Assembly (NCBI GenBank): GCA_028867335.1
Contig: JAGWGN010000009.1
Coordinates: forward strand, 1 to 40,187
Source of the DNA: Microcaldota archaeon
GTDB lineage: Archaea; Micrarchaeota; Micrarchaeia; Micrarchaeales; CABMGC01
DNA length: 40,187 nt
Reading direction: 5' to 3'
The position numbers and the translations under genes are program-made. Positions within the stretch are counted from its first letter, which is position 1. Every line of letters starts with the position of its first letter. Below the pieces are notes generated by a model. It searched no databases and was not told the DNA's origin. It was given only the letters and a program-made list of their open reading frames with translations. Positions 37,988-40,187 of the stretch are shown in pieces.

Positions 37988-39604
37988 ATGGCAAGTTTAC
38001 CAGACGCAACAAATGGGCTGCTTGGCGGTTATCAGGCATCCCCGTTACTTGGCCTTGCGATGGGGTTACTGCAATCCTCTGGTGCATCGAGATTGCCAGT
38101 CACGATGGGAGCGGCACTCGGTAATGGACTAGGTGCGAGTCAGGCATATCAGACGCAGGCATTACAGAATGCCATGCAGAGGGTTATGCTCCCATACCAG
38201 CAGGCTAAAATACATGCAATCATGGGCGCATTAGGTGATTCTACTCCTGGTGCCCAACAACAAATGCAGCAGAATGCGAATCCGATTACAAAGACACAGA
38301 GGCTATTGGCTAACGCTAATCCAGTTTCTGATGCATTAAATAGTAGCCCATATGGTGGCGCATTCCAAAATATAAATGCACCTACACAGATTGCTACTCC
38401 AGAAGCGCCGCAGAATTCACGGACCACCACACCACAAAATGGTGTTGTTGATCCATTACAAGATCCTGAATATCGCAAATGGCAAATGCTGGCCCTTGCC
38501 GGAGTACAAGGCGCTGATTCATTAGCTGCGCAGAGATTGCAGATGCTGACAGCATATAATCCTGAAGTTCAGCAGCAACTAGCAGAAGCAAAAGCCAGGG
38601 GAGCATTAGGGCCGAATTTAGTAGAGAACTTAGTCAGATATGCTGGGCGCCCAGAAGCGCTATCGCCAGGGCAGAGCGCCGTGACTGGACTTAGTATGTT
38701 CCCTGCCGGTATGCAACAAGGCATAACGGGCGTTATCAACAATGCATTGGGGGTTACGCCTGGAGGACAAGGTGCCATATCGCCGACATCCCAACCTGCA
38801 CAGCCACAACCCAGAGGAACCACTATAATCCCAGGATCTAATAATGGGATGTCCGGAGCTCCTACTGGCCCTATGATGACTACAACTGGTGGGGGCGCCT
38901 TCCCAGTTATCAGCGGACAATCTCCATATAACGTCAATCTTGCCAAAGGATTAGCAGAGAACGATGCCAAATATGTGGGTACTCAGCAAACACAAGCAGA
39001 CACCGCGGCTCAAGCGAATAATAATATCGACGAGATGTGGCAAGCATACAATAATGGTTCATTTGCCGGGGCCTTCTCTAAATATCAAGGAGGTTTCTCT
39101 AATCTTCTACAGTCAATGGGCATCTCCAAGGAAAATACTAAGTATGATAATTATATAGCCCTGAATAAGAATTCCGTCCAACTAGGTATGCAGCTCACAA
39201 AATCATTATCTAGCAGGCCGAGTCAATATGAATTCAAATATATAAGCCAGAATGCTATTGCTAATCCGTCATTACAACCAGGTGCATTAGGTTATCTTAT
39301 GGGCCAGATGCAGGGTGCCAATGATTGGCAGATAGGGAAAGCTAATTTTGTAAATGCAGCCGCAGAAATCGGAATCAATCCCAGACAGGCCGCATCTTCG
39401 TATGACACAAACGCTTCTGCCACTCCACTAGCATGGGCATCACTGCGTAAAAATAACCCAGCTTATTTCAGTCAGGTTTATACTACATTGTCTAAGACAC
39501 AGACTGGAGCCGCCATGATCCGAAAAGTGGAGCAGGAAGCTCAATGGATGATCCAGAATCATATAATGGATGAAAATGGCAATCTAATATCCGGTGGGAA
39601 ATAA
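37988..39604 (+). CDS. Large ejection-type internal virion protein
   Basis: 538 residues, one base after the previous stop. The N-terminal 60 residues are Gly/Ala/Leu-rich, possibly membrane-active (LGGYQASPLLGLAMGLLQSS). A Pro/Gln/Thr-rich middle (about 85-320) follows, then a helical C-terminal domain (TAAQANNNIDEMWQAYNNGS, NAAAEIGINPRQAASSYDTN). No lysozyme motif is seen. From about 38200 the DNA becomes more AT-rich, and this continues across the join to 1248. Its stop overlaps the next start. Confidence 0.75.
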   Translation: MASLPDATNGLLGGYQASPLLGLAMGLLQSSGASRLPVTMGAALGNGLGASQAYQTQALQNAMQRVMLPYQQAKIHAIMGALGDSTPGAQQQMQQNANPITKTQRLLANANPVSDALNSSPYGGAFQNINAPTQIATPEAPQNSRTTTPQNGVVDPLQDPEYRKWQMLALAGVQGADSLAAQRLQMLTAYNPEVQQQLAEAKARGALGPNLVENLVRYAGRPEALSPGQSAVTGLSMFPAGMQQGITGVINNALGVTPGGQGAISPTSQPAQPQPRGTTIIPGSNNGMSGAPTGPMMTTTGGGAFPVISGQSPYNVNLAKGLAENDAKYVGTQQTQADTAAQANNNIDEMWQAYNNGSFAGAFSKYQGGFSNLLQSMGISKENTKYDNYIALNKNSVQLGMQLTKSLSSRPSQYEFKYISQNAIANPSLQPGALGYLMGQMQGANDWQIGKANFVNAAAEIGINPRQAASSYDTNASATPLAWASLRKNNPAYFSQVYTTLSKTQTGAAMIRKVEQEAQWMIQNHIMDENGNLISGGK

Positions 39605-40187
39605 TGGCCGATACACTCATGGCTCAATGGGCAGCCCAAGCAGCCCAAGCAGCTAAACAGCCAGCGCCAACGGGAATACCTGCATCTGGCACTCAGCCAC
39701 AGACGCTTATGGGACAATGGGCCGCCGCTGCCGCTAAACAAGCGGCAATAGAACCCACTGGAAAGACCGTGCCAGATATAAATCCAAAAGGCGTCGCATA
39801 TAATGCTATCCTTAATAGCGGCTTAAATATGATCCCTGGGGGCCAACCAATAATAGGTGCCGGCGAAACGGCATTAAGTGCATTGACTGGGACTGCCGGA
39901 CAACTCTCAGGGGATATAGCTAATGTTGGCGCATCTGCAGGTAAAGCAATGGGTCTATACCACGGAGATCCTCAGGCACTAGGGGATAAGATTGCTGCGG
40001 CAATGACTTATAAACCAACATCTGATACTGGGCAACTGCTTTCTGGCGCTATAGGCAAAGCCTATGGCGCGACATTGGGCAAAGTACGCAATGCAGCAGT
40101 CACTGCAACCCAGAATAATTGGCTACCGCCAAATCCACTTACCGGATTGATGGGTTCATTCCAGAAGACCAGACCATTGGCAGCCGC
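39604..40187 (+). CDS. Internal virion/ejection-type protein, 5' part (continues at 1..1248)
   Basis: This is the amino-terminal part of one gene of 584 residues that runs 39604-40110 and then 1-1248 on the circle. Its start overlaps the stop of the upstream gene as TAATG. The N-terminus has two copies of a short motif, TLMAQWAAQA and TLMGQWAAAA (about residues 4-50), rich in Ala and Gln. A Gly/Ala-rich stretch follows (GGQPIIGAGETALSALTGTAG) that could touch or cross a membrane. It is last in a run of large Gln/Ala-rich proteins after the tail-nozzle genes, where P22-like and T7-like phages encode proteins ejected with the DNA. I recognise no family; the ejection role is inferred from position and composition. 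Confidence 0.75.
   Translation, partial: MADTLMAQWAAQAAQAAKQPAPTGIPASGTQPQTLMGQWAAAAAKQAAIEPTGKTVPDINPKGVAYNAILNSGLNMIPGGQPIIGAGETALSALTGTAGQLSGDIANVGASAGKAMGLYHGDPQALGDKIAAAMTYKPTSDTGQLLSGAIGKAYGATLGKVRNAAVTATQNNWLPPNPLTGLMGSFQKTRPLAA
40111..40187. repeat. Terminal direct repeat, right copy (same as 1-77)
   Basis: Identical to bases 1-77. Removing one copy gives a 40,110-base circle with an uninterrupted reading frame through the join (507 bases from 39604 to 40110, exactly 169 codons). Confidence 0.95.

Overview
The window is a complete genome of a tailed bacteriophage with a short-tailed (podovirus) P22/SU10-like head and neck. The last 77 bases (40111-40187) repeat the first 77 exactly, and one gene reads in frame across that join. 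The sequence is therefore a circular or circularly permuted molecule of 40,110 unique bases, opened inside a virion-protein gene. The host is probably a proteobacterium or another two-membraned bacterium: there is an Rz/Rz1 spanin pair with a lipobox, Shine-Dalgarno sites are common, and consensus sigma70-type promoters are present. I see no integrase, CI-like repressor, DNA polymerase, RNA polymerase or tRNA gene. This fits a lytic phage, or one whose regulator I cannot recognise, that uses host transcription and replication.

Layout on the circle. (1) Late block, plus strand, about 27.6 kb from 23077 through the join to 10566. It starts at a perfect TTGACA-N17-TATAAT promoter with a structured leader. 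In order it carries a TPR/glycosyltransferase-like protein, two methyltransferase-like proteins, small proteins, a candidate small terminase, large terminase, portal, scaffold and major capsid protein. A strong terminator follows the capsid gene, then come head-tail adaptor, tail-nozzle and ejection proteins, tail fibre, pectate-lyase-type tailspike and accessory tail proteins, and a lysis cassette (membrane proteins, holin candidate, Rz/Rz1). (2) Leftward early block, minus strand, 15596 to 10643: an ERF annealing protein, SSB-like protein and YqaJ/lambda-type exonuclease form a recombination module, together with a pentapeptide-repeat protein, an Ala-rich repeat protein and small proteins. 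(3) Rightward early/middle block, plus strand, 15859-23080: XF1762-type protein, O-like replication protein with iteron-like repeats inside its gene, an SLT-type endolysin candidate, a hexapeptide-repeat protein, DUF1367, DUF1364 and DUF1064 proteins, a DnaQ-like exonuclease and finally an antiterminator-Q-like protein.

Control logic inferred from the sequence. The 262-base divergent gap 15597-15858 holds a leftward and a rightward promoter and four inverted-repeat sites. A 20-base palindrome occurs there twice, once inside the leftward promoter. A 13/14 match to its core lies at the start of the first late gene (23225-23238), so one unidentified regulator could couple the recombination and late blocks. 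The order Q-like gene, consensus promoter, leader hairpins, late genes resembles the lambdoid Q-pR' arrangement.

Points that stand out: the shared palindromic sites; the late-promoter leader; iterons in the replication gene; three early proteins built from near-identical tandem codon blocks that vary at only a few positions; a hairpin-rich scaffold leader encoding MAAAAA; a methyltransferase gene with no ordinary start codon; two genes overlapping out of frame by about 270 bases; and a possible frameshift at the tail-fibre start. No gap between genes exceeds 300 bases. Family names are from memory of sequence families, and no searches were run.
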